Shown piece by piece: positions 1 to 6,274 of a stretch of DNA of 9,276 nucleotides. Source of the DNA: an uncultured Lachnospiraceae bacterium. GTDB lineage: Bacteria > Bacillota_A > Clostridia > Lachnospirales > Lachnospiraceae. The DNA is taken from positions 3,493-12,768 of the forward strand of contig CAJUGZ010000107.1 in assembly GCA_910585855.1 (NCBI GenBank). The letters run 5' to 3'. The translations under genes were made by a program, and so were the position numbers. Numbering within the stretch: the first letter of the stretch is position 1; every line of letters starts with the position of its first letter. Under the pieces are notes generated by a model. It worked only from the letters and a program-made list of their open reading frames with translations, did no database searches and was not told the origin of the DNA.

Positions 1-28
1 GTAAGTCAACACCTGAAATACGAGCCAT
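1..28 (-). CDS. rpsM: 30S ribosomal protein S13, N-terminal fragment
   Basis: The first nine codons read MARISGVDL, matching the highly conserved S13 N-terminus, and the gene continues past the window edge. S13 lies in the 30S head, where it contacts the P-site tRNA and forms intersubunit bridges. GGAGG lies 12 nt before the ATG, a longer spacer than most genes here. rpmJ followed by rpsM is the usual order at the start of the alpha gene group. Confidence 0.93.
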
Positions 29-337
29 GTGTGTTTTGCACCTCCGTTTTTCTTAGATAAAAATCATTTTTATTTTCAAAATTTTGATAAGCTCCAAGCA
101 GCCATACAGCCCAGCCGTTTTCTGCTGTCGAAATGTTGTGTACAGCCTTCTCTTTCTTATCTCTGTGGAAGAACACTTCATTCTTGCCGCAGCACACAGC
201 AGGAACATGGTATGTAGATGTCCCTTCTGTATTTTTATTATTATATATCATAGCAATCAACACCCAAGGAGGGCTTTTCTATCAACCTATCCGAGTGGTT
301 CATTGCTGCAGCCGCAATACAAACTTTTGAAAAGAAA
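29..337 (-). other. 309-nt rpmJ-rpsM spacer, candidate structured leader
   Basis: The stretch has no recognisable gene. In mRNA order it holds a small stem after rpmJ (AUUGC 318-314 with GCAAU 306-302), a weak promoter-like pair (TTGGGT 267-262, 16-nt spacer, TATAAT 245-240), a long imperfect hairpin (232-194), a segment rich in GGCTG (about 147-91) and an A/T hairpin (73-57) before the rpsM Shine-Dalgarno GGAGG. An 85-codon frame (263-6) is open across it but has no ribosome binding site and runs into rpsM. In E. coli the alpha-operon promoter and S4-binding leader lie in this place; similarity of position is the only link seen. Confidence 0.5.
194..232 (-). promoter_or_regulatory. Long imperfect hairpin in the rpsM leader
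   Basis: AUACAG (232-227) pairs with CUGUGU (199-194), and AGGGACAU (225-218) with AUGUUCCU (208-201), with a single A/G mismatch between the two segments. The total is 14 pairs, two of them G-U, around a 9-nt loop. The hairpin begins where a transcript from the TATAAT at 245-240 would start. No U-run follows, so it is not a terminator. Confidence 0.5.
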
Positions 338-451
338 TTAACCCTGTCTTTGCTTATGCTTCGGGTTTTCACAAATTACACGAATACTTCCTTTTCTTTT
401 AATGATTTTGCATTTTTCACAAATTGGTTTAACTGATGACCGAACTTTCAC
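338..451 (-). CDS. rpmJ: 50S ribosomal protein L36, zinc-type
   Basis: L36 is the smallest large-subunit protein and binds 23S rRNA deep in the 50S. The frame encodes 37 residues starting at GTG: MKVRSSVKPICEKCKIIKRK, then GSIRVICENPKHKQRQG. The zinc ligands Cys11, Cys14, Cys27 and His32 are all present, so this is the zinc-binding form. AAAGGAGG lies 8 nt before the GTG. An upstream promoter is annotated separately. It is followed by a long spacer before rpsM. Confidence 0.97.
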   Translation of the reverse strand: MKVRSSVKPICEKCKIIKRKGSIRVICENPKHKQRQG

Positions 452-485
452 AGTAAAATCCTCCTTTCAAAAAAGTCTGTCTATT

Positions 486-514
486 ATTATAGCAGTATGT
501 CTGAAAAATAGCAA
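486..514 (-). promoter_or_regulatory. Strong sigma-A-type promoter between infA and rpmJ
   Basis: On the minus strand TTGCTA (514-509, four of six matches to TTGACA) is followed after exactly 17 nt by TATAAT (491-486, perfect). A TG one base upstream of the hexamer gives an extended -10 (TGCTATAAT). A start near 478-480 is expected, about 30 nt before the rpmJ start codon. It would drive rpmJ, rpsM and the genes beyond the window edge. No terminator was seen between infA and this promoter, so it probably adds to read-through transcription. Confidence 0.75.
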
Positions 515-588
515 GCCTTTCCTCTCTAGCTTTTATGCTGAAATTTTTGCTGATTTTTTCCTTAATTTTATGCACTTCCCATAATTTA

Positions 589-807
589 CTATTTATCTCT
601 CCAGATAATTCTTCCCTTTGATAAATCATATGGAGATAACTCAATCGTTACTTTATCCCCCGGCAGAATACGGATATAGTTCATACGAAGTTTTCCGCTA
701 ATATGAGCAAGTACCTGATGACCGTTTTCTAACTCTACCTGAAACATTGCATTGGGCAGTTTTTCAATTACAGTCCCTTCAATTTCAATTACATCTGATT
801 TTGACAT
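589..807 (-). CDS. infA: Translation initiation factor IF-1
   Basis: IF-1 binds the 30S A site during initiation and works with IF-2 and IF-3. The 72-residue product is one OB-fold of standard length: MSKSDVIEIEGTVIEKLPNAMF, VELENGHQVLAHISGK, LRMNYIRILPGDKVTIELSPYD and the terminal GRIIWRDK. AGGAGG lies 8 nt before the ATG. The 67-nt gap from the KOW-domain gene holds a small stem (UGGAA/UUCCA, 7-nt loop) ahead of the ribosome binding site. A 137-nt spacer with a promoter follows the stop. Confidence 0.98.
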   Translation of the reverse strand: MSKSDVIEIEGTVIEKLPNAMFQVELENGHQVLAHISGKLRMNYIRILPGDKVTIELSPYDLSKGRIIWRDK

Positions 808-874
808 AACATTTTCCTCCTGTTTGCCAATGGAATTTTTTCTTCCACTTTCATTCTATGCAACAACCACTTTT

Positions 875-1147
875 CTAAGAATCTGTGGACTTTTGATATT
901 TTTGTATCACTTTTTTGATTGCTTCATTCTGTCCCGTCTGGCTCTTTTTTATTTGAGAGAACGATATCTCTTTTTGATATATCGGCTGAATATGCTTTTT
1001 TCTTTTACATTTTGGTCGTTCGATTGGACGATTTTTTCCGTCTGCCAAATATACCATCTCTTTCTCTTCCCGAACAATCATATAAATTTTGCCTTTATCA
1101 TGCCCGGCAAGAGATTTTGCTAGATTTCCTTCCTGATACTGTTCCAT
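875..1147 (-). CDS. Small KOW-domain, probable RNA-binding protein
   Basis: The 90-residue product has a KOW-like N-terminus: GNLAKSLAGHDKGKIYMIV (about residues 7-25), then MVYLADGKNRPIERPKCKRKKH. This resembles the small L14e/L27e-like KOW proteins found between map and infA in many Firmicutes, including Bacillus subtilis; their exact role is not established to my knowledge. The remaining 40 residues are polar and basic (KKSQTGQNEAIKKVIQKYQK) with no domain I recognise. AAAGGA lies 5 nt before the ATG. Ribosome or rRNA binding is inferred from the KOW motif, the basic charge and the neighbours. Confidence 0.85.
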   Translation of the reverse strand: MEQYQEGNLAKSLAGHDKGKIYMIVREEKEMVYLADGKNRPIERPKCKRKKHIQPIYQKEISFSQIKKSQTGQNEAIKKVIQKYQKSTDS

Positions 1148-1175
1148 CTTTTTCCTTTCTATTTTAAAAACCGTC

Positions 1176-1201
1176 TTTTTCTAATTTTTCTAATTTTCTA
1201 A
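1176..1201 (-). repeat. Short tandem repeat, 9-nt unit, about 2.9 copies
   Basis: On the mRNA strand the sequence reads TTAGAAAA, then TTAGAAAAA twice in a row. The first copy contains the TAG stop of map. The array fills half of the 50-nt gap before the next gene. It probably arose by slippage; no function is suggested. Confidence 0.8.
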
Positions 1202-1947
1202 ATTGACAGAATTTCTGGTTCTCCCTTTGTAATTAAAACGGTATTTTCATAATGAGCGGACAATTTCCTATCCAATGTTACTACTGTCCAGTCATCATCC
1301 AGCCAAACGACTTTCCAAGTTCCCTGATTGATCATCGGTTCGATTGCAAGAGTCATCCCTGCCTGAAGCTGGATTCCTCTTCTTTTTTTAGAAAAATTCG
1401 GAATCTCTGGATCTTCATGAAGGTTTTTTCCGATTCCATGCCCCACCAGATCCCGTACTACTCCATAGCCAAAGCTTTCTGCATAGCGACCGACTGCACG
1501 AGAAATATCATTTAAGTGATACCCTTCTTTCGCAAATTTTATACCCTCAAAAAAAGATTGTTTGGTTACTTCAATCAACTTTTTTGCCTCTGGGGATACC
1601 TCCCCCACTGTATGTGTACGTGCTGCATCCGAATGATAGCCTTTATAAATCACACCGGCATCTAGGCTTACAATATCTCCTTCCTTTAGAATTCTCTTTT
1701 TATCGGGAATTCCATGGACAACTTCTTCATTCACTGAAACACAGATAGAAGCAGGATATCCATGATAATTTTTAAAAGAAGGAATACAGCCATAACTATG
1801 AATAATTTCTTCTCCTATCTGATCGATATCCCAAGTAGACATCCCCGGTTTCAATGCTTTTGCCAGTTCTTCATGAGTTTTTGCCAGAATCTTTCCGGCT
1901 TCTCTCATAAGTCCGATTTCTCTTTCTGATTTAATCGTAACCGACAT
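1198..1947 (-). CDS. map: Methionine aminopeptidase, type I
   Basis: The enzyme removes the initiator methionine from new proteins after deformylation, when the second residue is small. The 249-residue product has the pita-bread fold pattern with all five metal ligands at expected places: Asp96 and Asp107 (SLDAG; YHSDAARTH), His170 (GHGIG), Glu203 (LAIEPM) and Glu234 (HYENTV). His78 and His177 of the active site are also present. It lacks an N-terminal zinc-finger or SH3-binding extension. The ATG is 3 nt after the adk stop, with AGGAG 8 nt upstream inside the end of adk, so expression is probably coupled. The gene ends TAG within a small A-rich tandem repeat. Confidence 0.98.
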   Translation of the reverse strand: MSVTIKSEREIGLMREAGKILAKTHEELAKALKPGMSTWDIDQIGEEIIHSYGCIPSFKNYHGYPASICVSVNEEVVHGIPDKKRILKEGDIVSLDAGVIYKGYHSDAARTHTVGEVSPEAKKLIEVTKQSFFEGIKFAKEGYHLNDISRAVGRYAESFGYGVVRDLVGHGIGKNLHEDPEIPNFSKKRRGIQLQAGMTLAIEPMINQGTWKVVWLDDDWTVVTLDRKLSAHYENTVLITKGEPEILSI

Positions 1948-1950
1948 AAA

Positions 1951-2595
1951 CTACTCTCCTAAAATTTTTACAATAGACAAAAATACCTCTTCCATATCCT
2001 GTGTACCGTCTACAGACTTTAAAATTCCCTTTTTCGTATAATATTCAATTAAAGGCTGTGTCTGTTCATGATATACACCCAAACGTTTTTTTACGGTTTC
2101 TGGCTGATCATCTTCTCTTAATACCAGTTCACTCTGGCACTTATCACAAATTCCTTCCTTTGAAGGAGCTGCAAATTGAACATGATATGTTGCCCCGCAG
2201 GATAAGCAGGCACGACGTCCACCCATACGATTGACAATATTTTCATCCGGCACATCTACATTAATTGCAAAATCAATCGCATCCTCTAATTTTGCCAATT
2301 CCTTATCCAGTACCTCTGCCTGCGGAATCGTTCTTGGAAATCCATCCAATACATAACCGTTTTCACAGTCCTTTTGTGCCACCCGATCCAATAAAATCTT
2401 TACTGTCAATTCATCTGGAACTAAAAGCCCCTGATCCATATATTGTTTTGCTTCTTTTCCTAATTCTGTTCCGTTTTTAATATTTGCCCGAAAAATATCC
2501 CCTGTAGAAATATGAGGAATCTGCCATTTTTCTGCAATTCTTTTTGCCTGAGTACCTTTTCCGGCCCCCGGAGCACCTAACATAATAATCTTCAT
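1951..2595 (-). CDS. adk: Adenylate kinase, zinc-type
   Basis: Adenylate kinase interconverts ATP + AMP and 2 ADP in the cytoplasm. The 214-residue product has the P-loop GAPGAGKGT (7-15), the AMP-binding STGDIFR (30-36), DGFPRT (84-89) and the LID region starting GRR (126-128). The LID carries four cysteines (130, 133, 150, 153), the zinc-binding arrangement of Gram-positive enzymes. The start at 2595 (MKIIMLGAPG) matches the family; the open frame continues 22 codons further up, but that part has no family sequence. The ribosome binding site is weak (AGGG at 6 nt, or GAGAGG at 12 nt), unlike neighbouring genes. The map Shine-Dalgarno lies within its last codons. Confidence 0.97.
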   Translation of the reverse strand: MKIIMLGAPGAGKGTQAKRIAEKWQIPHISTGDIFRANIKNGTELGKEAKQYMDQGLLVPDELTVKILLDRVAQKDCENGYVLDGFPRTIPQAEVLDKELAKLEDAIDFAINVDVPDENIVNRMGGRRACLSCGATYHVQFAAPSKEGICDKCQSELVLREDDQPETVKKRLGVYHEQTQPLIEYYTKKGILKSVDGTQDMEEVFLSIVKILGE

Positions 2596-2663
2596 AATTT
2601 GCCCTAGCCTCTCTTTTCTTAATAATCGAACAGGAAAGATTTTCGCCCTGCCCATGTACATTC

Positions 2664-2693
2664 AAAAAGACAGACGAGTATTTCCCGCCTGCC
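2664..2693 (-). terminator. Probable intrinsic terminator between secY and adk
   Basis: In the mRNA, GGCAGGCGGG (2693-2684) pairs along its full length with CUCGUCUGUC (2678-2669): ten pairs, three of them G-U, around the loop AAAUA. Five U residues follow directly (2668-2664). This is the form of a Rho-independent terminator, starting 9 nt after the secY stop. adk, map and infA lie downstream in the same direction, so it would act as a partial terminator or attenuator unless another promoter serves them. Confidence 0.7.
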
Positions 2694-2702
2694 TCCAACT
2701 TC

Positions 2703-4016
2703 TTAGCTATTTAAAAATCCTTTATAACTGCGTACCAACATCTGTGATTCTACCTGCTTTAATGTTTCAAGAATAACACCTACAATAATAATAATCGAAG
2801 TCCCTCCAAAAGAAACATTTGCTTTAAATACACCAGATACAATAATAGGAATAACAGCTACCACAATTAATCCTGCTGCACCGATAAAAATAATATAATT
2901 TAAAATAGTTGTCAAATAATCGGTTGTTGGCTTCCCCGGACGAATACCCGGAATTAAACCACCCTGCTTTTTAATATTATCGGAAACTTCGATTGGATTA
3001 AATGTAATGGATGTATAGAAGTAAGCGAAGAATATTACTAATACGATATACACTAAAAGTCCAATAGAATAAAGCGGTTCTTCTGGATTACACCAGTTTG
3101 ACTGGCTCATTCCTTTTAAAATCTTTCCCCATACCGTTGTAGCATCCACTGTAAAAAAACTGCTGATTACTACTGGAACCGACAGGATGGAACTTGCAAA
3201 GATAACCGGAATGACTCCTGCCGTATTTACCTTTAACGGAATATGAGAAGACTGACCTCCAACCATCTTTCTACCCTGCATCTTTTTGGAATACTGAACA
3301 GGAATCCTTCTCTCACCGCCCTGCAGCAACACGACCATTGCAATAACTGCAATAATTACAATTAAAATAATAAGAGCTGCCAAAGCTGCCTTTGCCACGC
3401 TTTTATTCATCATAAATGTTTCATACAATGTTACAAAATCACTTGGAATACGGGCAACAATGTTAAAAAGCAAAATCATAGAAATTCCGTTTCCGATTCC
3501 GTTATCTGTGATTCTTTCACCAGCCCACATTAAAAATGCGGAACCCGCTGTCATTGTAAGAACTACAACCAAAACACTTCCAAAATTAAACGTATATAAA
3601 AGCCCTTGTGATCCAAATCCGATTGTCATTGCCGTACCTTCTAACAATGCCAAACCAACCGTCACATAACGGGTAATTGCTGTAATCTTTTTCCGTCCTT
3701 CTTCTCCGTCTTTTTGCAGCTCTTCCAGCTTTGGAATCGCAATCGTTAAAAGCTGCATAATAATAGAAGAAGTAATATACGGGTTAATTCCCAATGCAAA
3801 TATCGCCATATTAGAAAAGGAACCGCCGGTGAATGCGTCCAGAAAACTGAACTCATCACCAAGCTGATTCGCAAAATAATTTGAAATATAGGTTGTATTA
3901 ACTCCCGGAATTGGAATTTGACTGCCAATTCTCACAACTACCAGCATAAAAAATGTGTATAACAGTTTTGTTCTGATATCTTTTATTTTTAATGCGTCAC
4001 GGAGTGTTTTAAACAT
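2703..4016 (-). CDS. secY: Protein translocase channel subunit SecY
   Basis: SecY is the membrane pore of the general secretion system; with SecE and SecG it moves unfolded proteins through, or into, the cytoplasmic membrane, powered by SecA. The 437-residue product shows about ten hydrophobic segments and the family landmarks IPIPGVN (34-40, before the plug), GINPYITSSIIMQLL (76-90), EEGRKKI (105-111), GERITDNGIGNGIS (166-179), the cytosolic loop QGGERRIPVQYSKK (232-245), IPLKVNTAGVIPVIFASS (259-276) and GGLIPGIRPGKPT (352-364). Translation is probably coupled to rplO: TAATG overlap with GAGGTGATC just upstream. A terminator-like hairpin follows the stop. Confidence 0.99.
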   Translation of the reverse strand: MFKTLRDALKIKDIRTKLLYTFFMLVVVRIGSQIPIPGVNTTYISNYFANQLGDEFSFLDAFTGGSFSNMAIFALGINPYITSSIIMQLLTIAIPKLEELQKDGEEGRKKITAITRYVTVGLALLEGTAMTIGFGSQGLLYTFNFGSVLVVVLTMTAGSAFLMWAGERITDNGIGNGISMILLFNIVARIPSDFVTLYETFMMNKSVAKAALAALIILIVIIAVIAMVVLLQGGERRIPVQYSKKMQGRKMVGGQSSHIPLKVNTAGVIPVIFASSILSVPVVISSFFTVDATTVWGKILKGMSQSNWCNPEEPLYSIGLLVYIVLVIFFAYFYTSITFNPIEVSDNIKKQGGLIPGIRPGKPTTDYLTTILNYIIFIGAAGLIVVAVIPIIVSGVFKANVSFGGTSIIIIVGVILETLKQVESQMLVRSYKGFLNS

Positions 4017-4459
4017 TAGATCACCTCACAGGTTCCACCAACAGCTTCAATCTTTTCCTTAGCAGATGCACTAAATGCATTTGCCTTTACGTTCAGCTTC
4101 TTTGTCAGCTTTCCGTTGCCAAGTATCTTTACGCCATCCTTTGGATTTTTTACAATACCTGTTTGGATCAATGTTTCTACAGTTACTTCTGTGTCATCTT
4201 GAAAAACTCTCTCTAATACATCCAGATTAATTCCAACAATTTCCTTGGAATTTCTGCATGTGAAGCCTCTCTTTGGCAATCTTCTATATAAAGGCATCTG
4301 ACCGCCTTCAAAACCGGGTCTTGGTGCGCCGGAACGAGCTTTTTGTCCTTTATGTCCTTTACCGGCTGTTTTGCCGTTTCCAGAACCATGTCCTCGGCCT
4401 CTTCTGAAATTATCATTGTGCTTTGCGCCGTCTGCCGGACGTAAATTTGATAAATCCAT
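4016..4459 (-). CDS. rplO: 50S ribosomal protein L15
   Basis: L15 is a late-assembling large-subunit protein with a long extension that threads through 23S rRNA. The 147-residue product begins MDLSNLRPADGAKHNDN, followed by the glycine- and basic-rich extension (RRGRGHGSGNGKTAGKGHKG at about residues 19-38), GAPRPGFEGGQMPLYRRLPKRGF, and a compact C-terminal domain ending GGTCEVI. AGGAGG lies upstream of the ATG at a good distance. The stop overlaps the secY start as TAATG, and the secY Shine-Dalgarno lies inside the last codons of rplO. Confidence 0.98.
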   Translation of the reverse strand: MDLSNLRPADGAKHNDNFRRGRGHGSGNGKTAGKGHKGQKARSGAPRPGFEGGQMPLYRRLPKRGFTCRNSKEIVGINLDVLERVFQDDTEVTVETLIQTGIVKNPKDGVKILGNGKLTKKLNVKANAFSASAKEKIEAVGGTCEVI

Positions 4460-4485
4460 TTTTATACGCCTCCTTCTTAAAATAT

Positions 4486-4668
4486 CTAAACTTCCTCAAC
4501 CTTTACTAAATGTTTTACTGCTTGAATCATCCCACGAACCGATGGATTGTCAGGCTTTTCTACTGTCTTATGAAGTTTTCTTAAACCCAATGCTTTTACG
4601 GTTGCTCTATGCTTTGGAATCGCACCAATAGGGGATTTTACCAATGTAATCTTTAATTTCTCTGCCAT
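4486..4668 (-). CDS. rpmD: 50S ribosomal protein L30
   Basis: L30 is a small large-subunit protein near the 5S rRNA and domain II of 23S rRNA. The product has 60 residues, the usual bacterial length, with KITLVKSPIGAIPKHRATVKALGL followed by the RKLHKTVEKPDNPSVRGMI segment and the terminal VKHLVKVEE strand. GGGAGG lies 9 nt before the ATG, in the rpsE-rpmD gap. rplO follows after 26 nt. Order rpsE-rpmD-rplO-secY is the standard spc order. Confidence 0.97.
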   Translation of the reverse strand: MAEKLKITLVKSPIGAIPKHRATVKALGLRKLHKTVEKPDNPSVRGMIQAVKHLVKVEEV

Positions 4669-4685
4669 GTTTTTTATCCTCCCAA

Positions 4686-5195
4686 TCAGCCTAAGATTTC
4701 TTCTACAGATTTTCCACGAAGTCTTGCTACTTGTTCTGGTGTCTTTAATTCAGACAGACCCTTAATTGTTGCCAATACTACATTCTGCTTATTATTGGAA
4801 CCTAAACATTTGGTACGGATATTTTTAATCCCTGCCAGTTCCAATACAGAACGTGCCGGACCACCCGCAATAATACCTGTACCTTCTGGAGCTCTCTTTA
4901 ATAATACGGAAGCACTTCCGAATTTTCCAATTAGGTCATGCGGAATCGAACCTTTTTCATCGACAGGAAGCTCAATCAGCTTTTTCATTGCATCTTCTTT
5001 TCCTTTGCGAATTGCTTCTGGAATTTCTGTTGCTTTTCCAAGTCCTGCACCGATATGCCCATTGCCGTCACCGACCACAACTAAAGCTGCGAAACGGAAG
5101 TTACGACCACCCTTAACAACCTTAGTTACACGCTTGATTGATACTACTTTTTCAGTTAATTCTAATAAATTCGCATCAATGATTGTACGTTTCAT
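4686..5195 (-). CDS. rpsE: 30S ribosomal protein S5
   Basis: S5 sits on the 30S solvent side near the mRNA entry channel and affects decoding accuracy; spectinomycin resistance maps to its N-terminal loop in other bacteria. The 169-residue product has the N-terminal double-stranded-RNA-binding-like domain (KRVTKVVKGGRNFRFAALVVVGD, then GHIGAGLGKATEIPEAIRKG) and the C-terminal domain (GTGIIAGGPARSVLELAGI, ending LRGKSVEEILG). The loop sequence VVKGGRNF looks wild-type. The ATG follows GGGAGGAG. The stop is TGA, and rpmD starts 17 nt later. Confidence 0.98.
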   Translation of the reverse strand: MKRTIIDANLLELTEKVVSIKRVTKVVKGGRNFRFAALVVVGDGNGHIGAGLGKATEIPEAIRKGKEDAMKKLIELPVDEKGSIPHDLIGKFGSASVLLKRAPEGTGIIAGGPARSVLELAGIKNIRTKCLGSNNKQNVVLATIKGLSELKTPEQVARLRGKSVEEILG

Positions 5196-5213
5196 GTGTC
5201 TTCTCCTCCCTGA

Positions 5214-5582
5214 TTAAAATTGCAGTCCAGCTTCACGAGCTGCATCTGCTAATGCTTGGATCTTACCCTGATAGATAAACCCGCCTCTATCAAATACGAC
5301 TTCTGTAATACCCTTTTCCAATGCTTTTTTTGCAATCGCAGTTCCAACTGCCTTTGCTGCTGCCATATCATTAGTATGCTCTAAAGAAGCCTTTACATCC
5401 TTTTCTAGAGTAGAAGCAGCTACAAGAGTATTTCCTACTGTATCATCGATAATTTGTGCATACATATGGCTATTGCTTCTGAATACAGCCAAACGTGGTC
5501 TTTTTGCAGTACCTGCAAAACGATTACGTATTCTTTTGTGCTTTTTTTCACGAACTTTTGTTCTAGATACTTTACTAACCAT
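5214..5582 (-). CDS. rplR: 50S ribosomal protein L18
   Basis: L18 binds 5S rRNA and helps dock it on the large subunit together with L5, also encoded in this window. The 122-residue product has a basic N-terminal arm (TKVREKKHKRIRNRFAGTAKRP), then LAVFRSNSHMYAQIIDD, and the conserved C-terminal block FDRGGFIYQGKIQALADAAREAGLQF. The ATG is preceded by AGGAGGAGAG with a spacer of about 10 nt. The gene sits 21 nt after rplF and 18 nt before rpsE, in standard spc order. Confidence 0.98.
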   Translation of the reverse strand: MVSKVSRTKVREKKHKRIRNRFAGTAKRPRLAVFRSNSHMYAQIIDDTVGNTLVAASTLEKDVKASLEHTNDMAAAKAVGTAIAKKALEKGITEVVFDRGGFIYQGKIQALADAAREAGLQF

Positions 5583-5603
5583 CTCTGTCTCTCCTCCTAT
5601 CTA

Positions 5604-6146
5604 TTATTTCTTACCGGTCTTACCAACTTTACGCCGGATTGTTTCATCTGCATACTTAATACCCTTGCCCTTATATGGTTCTGGCTTTCTTAACTCTCTT
5701 AATTCAGCCGCAAACTGACCGACTTGTTCTTTATTAATTCCTTTTACAATAATCTTATTCTGACCTTCTACTTCCGTTGTAATCCCTTCTGGATCTTCCA
5801 TTTCAACCGGATGAGAGAAACCAAGAGAAAATACCAGCTTTTTGCCTTGTTTCTGTACTCTGTAACCGACACCGTTTACTTCCAATACCTTCTGGAATCC
5901 TGCTGTTACACCAACTACCATATTGTTAATTAAAGTTCTGGTCAATCCATGTAAAGACTTCATCTTCTTTAAATCATTTGGTCTGGAAACAACAATAGTA
6001 TCTCCGTCTTTTTTAATTTCCATTTCCGCAGGCAGTACTCGTTCTAGAGTTCCCTTTGGTCCTTTTACAGTCACTTTATTATTTTCTGCCACTTCTACAG
6101 TTACACCTGCTGGAATGGCGATAGGCATTCTTCCTATACGTGACAT
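5604..6146 (-). CDS. rplF: 50S ribosomal protein L6
   Basis: L6 lies at the base of the L7/L12 stalk next to the sarcin-ricin loop and contacts translational GTPases. The 180-residue product has two related domains, as usual. The N-terminus is MSRIGRMPIAIPAGVTVEV, with TVKGPKGTLER near residues 27-37, and the second half carries GVGYRVQKQGKKLVFSLGFSHPVE. The C-terminal signature, RKPEPYKGKGIKYADETIRRKVGKTGKK, is complete. The ATG follows UAGGAGGU at a good distance. rplR starts 21 nt after the stop. Confidence 0.98.
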   Translation of the reverse strand: MSRIGRMPIAIPAGVTVEVAENNKVTVKGPKGTLERVLPAEMEIKKDGDTIVVSRPNDLKKMKSLHGLTRTLINNMVVGVTAGFQKVLEVNGVGYRVQKQGKKLVFSLGFSHPVEMEDPEGITTEVEGQNKIIVKGINKEQVGQFAAELRELRKPEPYKGKGIKYADETIRRKVGKTGKK

Positions 6147-6274
6147 GCCGCTACCTCCTAAATCGTTTCTTCGAAAAAGTTTCTGCTTTTTCGGGAATAT
6201 TTTCTAGTTATCAATCATCTATCTTAAGCTACAATCAGCGTAATCTGCAGTTTCCTTTACTGCTGTACTTTCTT
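6147..6274 (-). other. rpsH-rplF spacer with two hairpins
   Basis: This 128-nt spacer carries no open frame of note. Just after the rpsH stop, CAGC-A-GUAA (6265-6257) can pair with UUAC-GCUG (6243-6236): 8 bp with one bulged A around a 13-nt loop. An alternative smaller stem GCAGU/ACUGC uses the same bases. A second, perfect hairpin lies close to rplF and is annotated separately. The rplF Shine-Dalgarno (UAGGAGGU) ends the spacer. No promoter hexamers were recognised. Confidence 0.5.
6172..6193 (-). promoter_or_regulatory. Hairpin just upstream of the rplF ribosome binding site
   Basis: CGAAAAAG (6193-6186) pairs perfectly with CUUUUUCG (6179-6172) around a 6-nt loop, CAGAAA. A further UUC/GAA three-pair segment can stack outside a small internal loop. 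The U-run is inside the stem rather than after it, so this is not a terminator. It ends about 13 nt before the rplF Shine-Dalgarno. Its function is unknown. Confidence 0.5.

Noticed and set aside
57..73. Hairpin AUAAAAA-UGA-UUUUUAU just before the rpsM ribosome binding site, considered as a terminator
   Set aside because: The stem has only A-U pairs and is followed by CUAAGAAAA rather than U residues.
498..540. Possible terminator between infA and rpmJ (AAGC with GCTT, then TATTTTT)
   Set aside because: The stem is only four pairs with a 12-nt loop, too weak for an intrinsic terminator.
752..1123. 123-codon open frame on the plus strand
   Set aside because: It lies opposite infA and the KOW-domain gene, both well supported; it has no family resemblance and is rich in residues expected from antisense of A-rich coding sequence.
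2596..2661. 22-codon N-terminal extension of adk
   Set aside because: Adenylate kinases start a few residues before the P-loop, as the ATG at 2595 gives; the extension has no family match and no ribosome binding site.
2596..2663. Promoter for adk (TTGAAT, 17-nt spacer, AAATCT)
   Set aside because: The -10 candidate matches consensus at only two of six positions and no better pair was found.
2477..2698. 73-codon minus-strand frame spanning the secY-adk spacer
   Set aside because: It overlaps the adk N-terminus in another frame and passes through the terminator hairpin; its translation resembles no protein I know.
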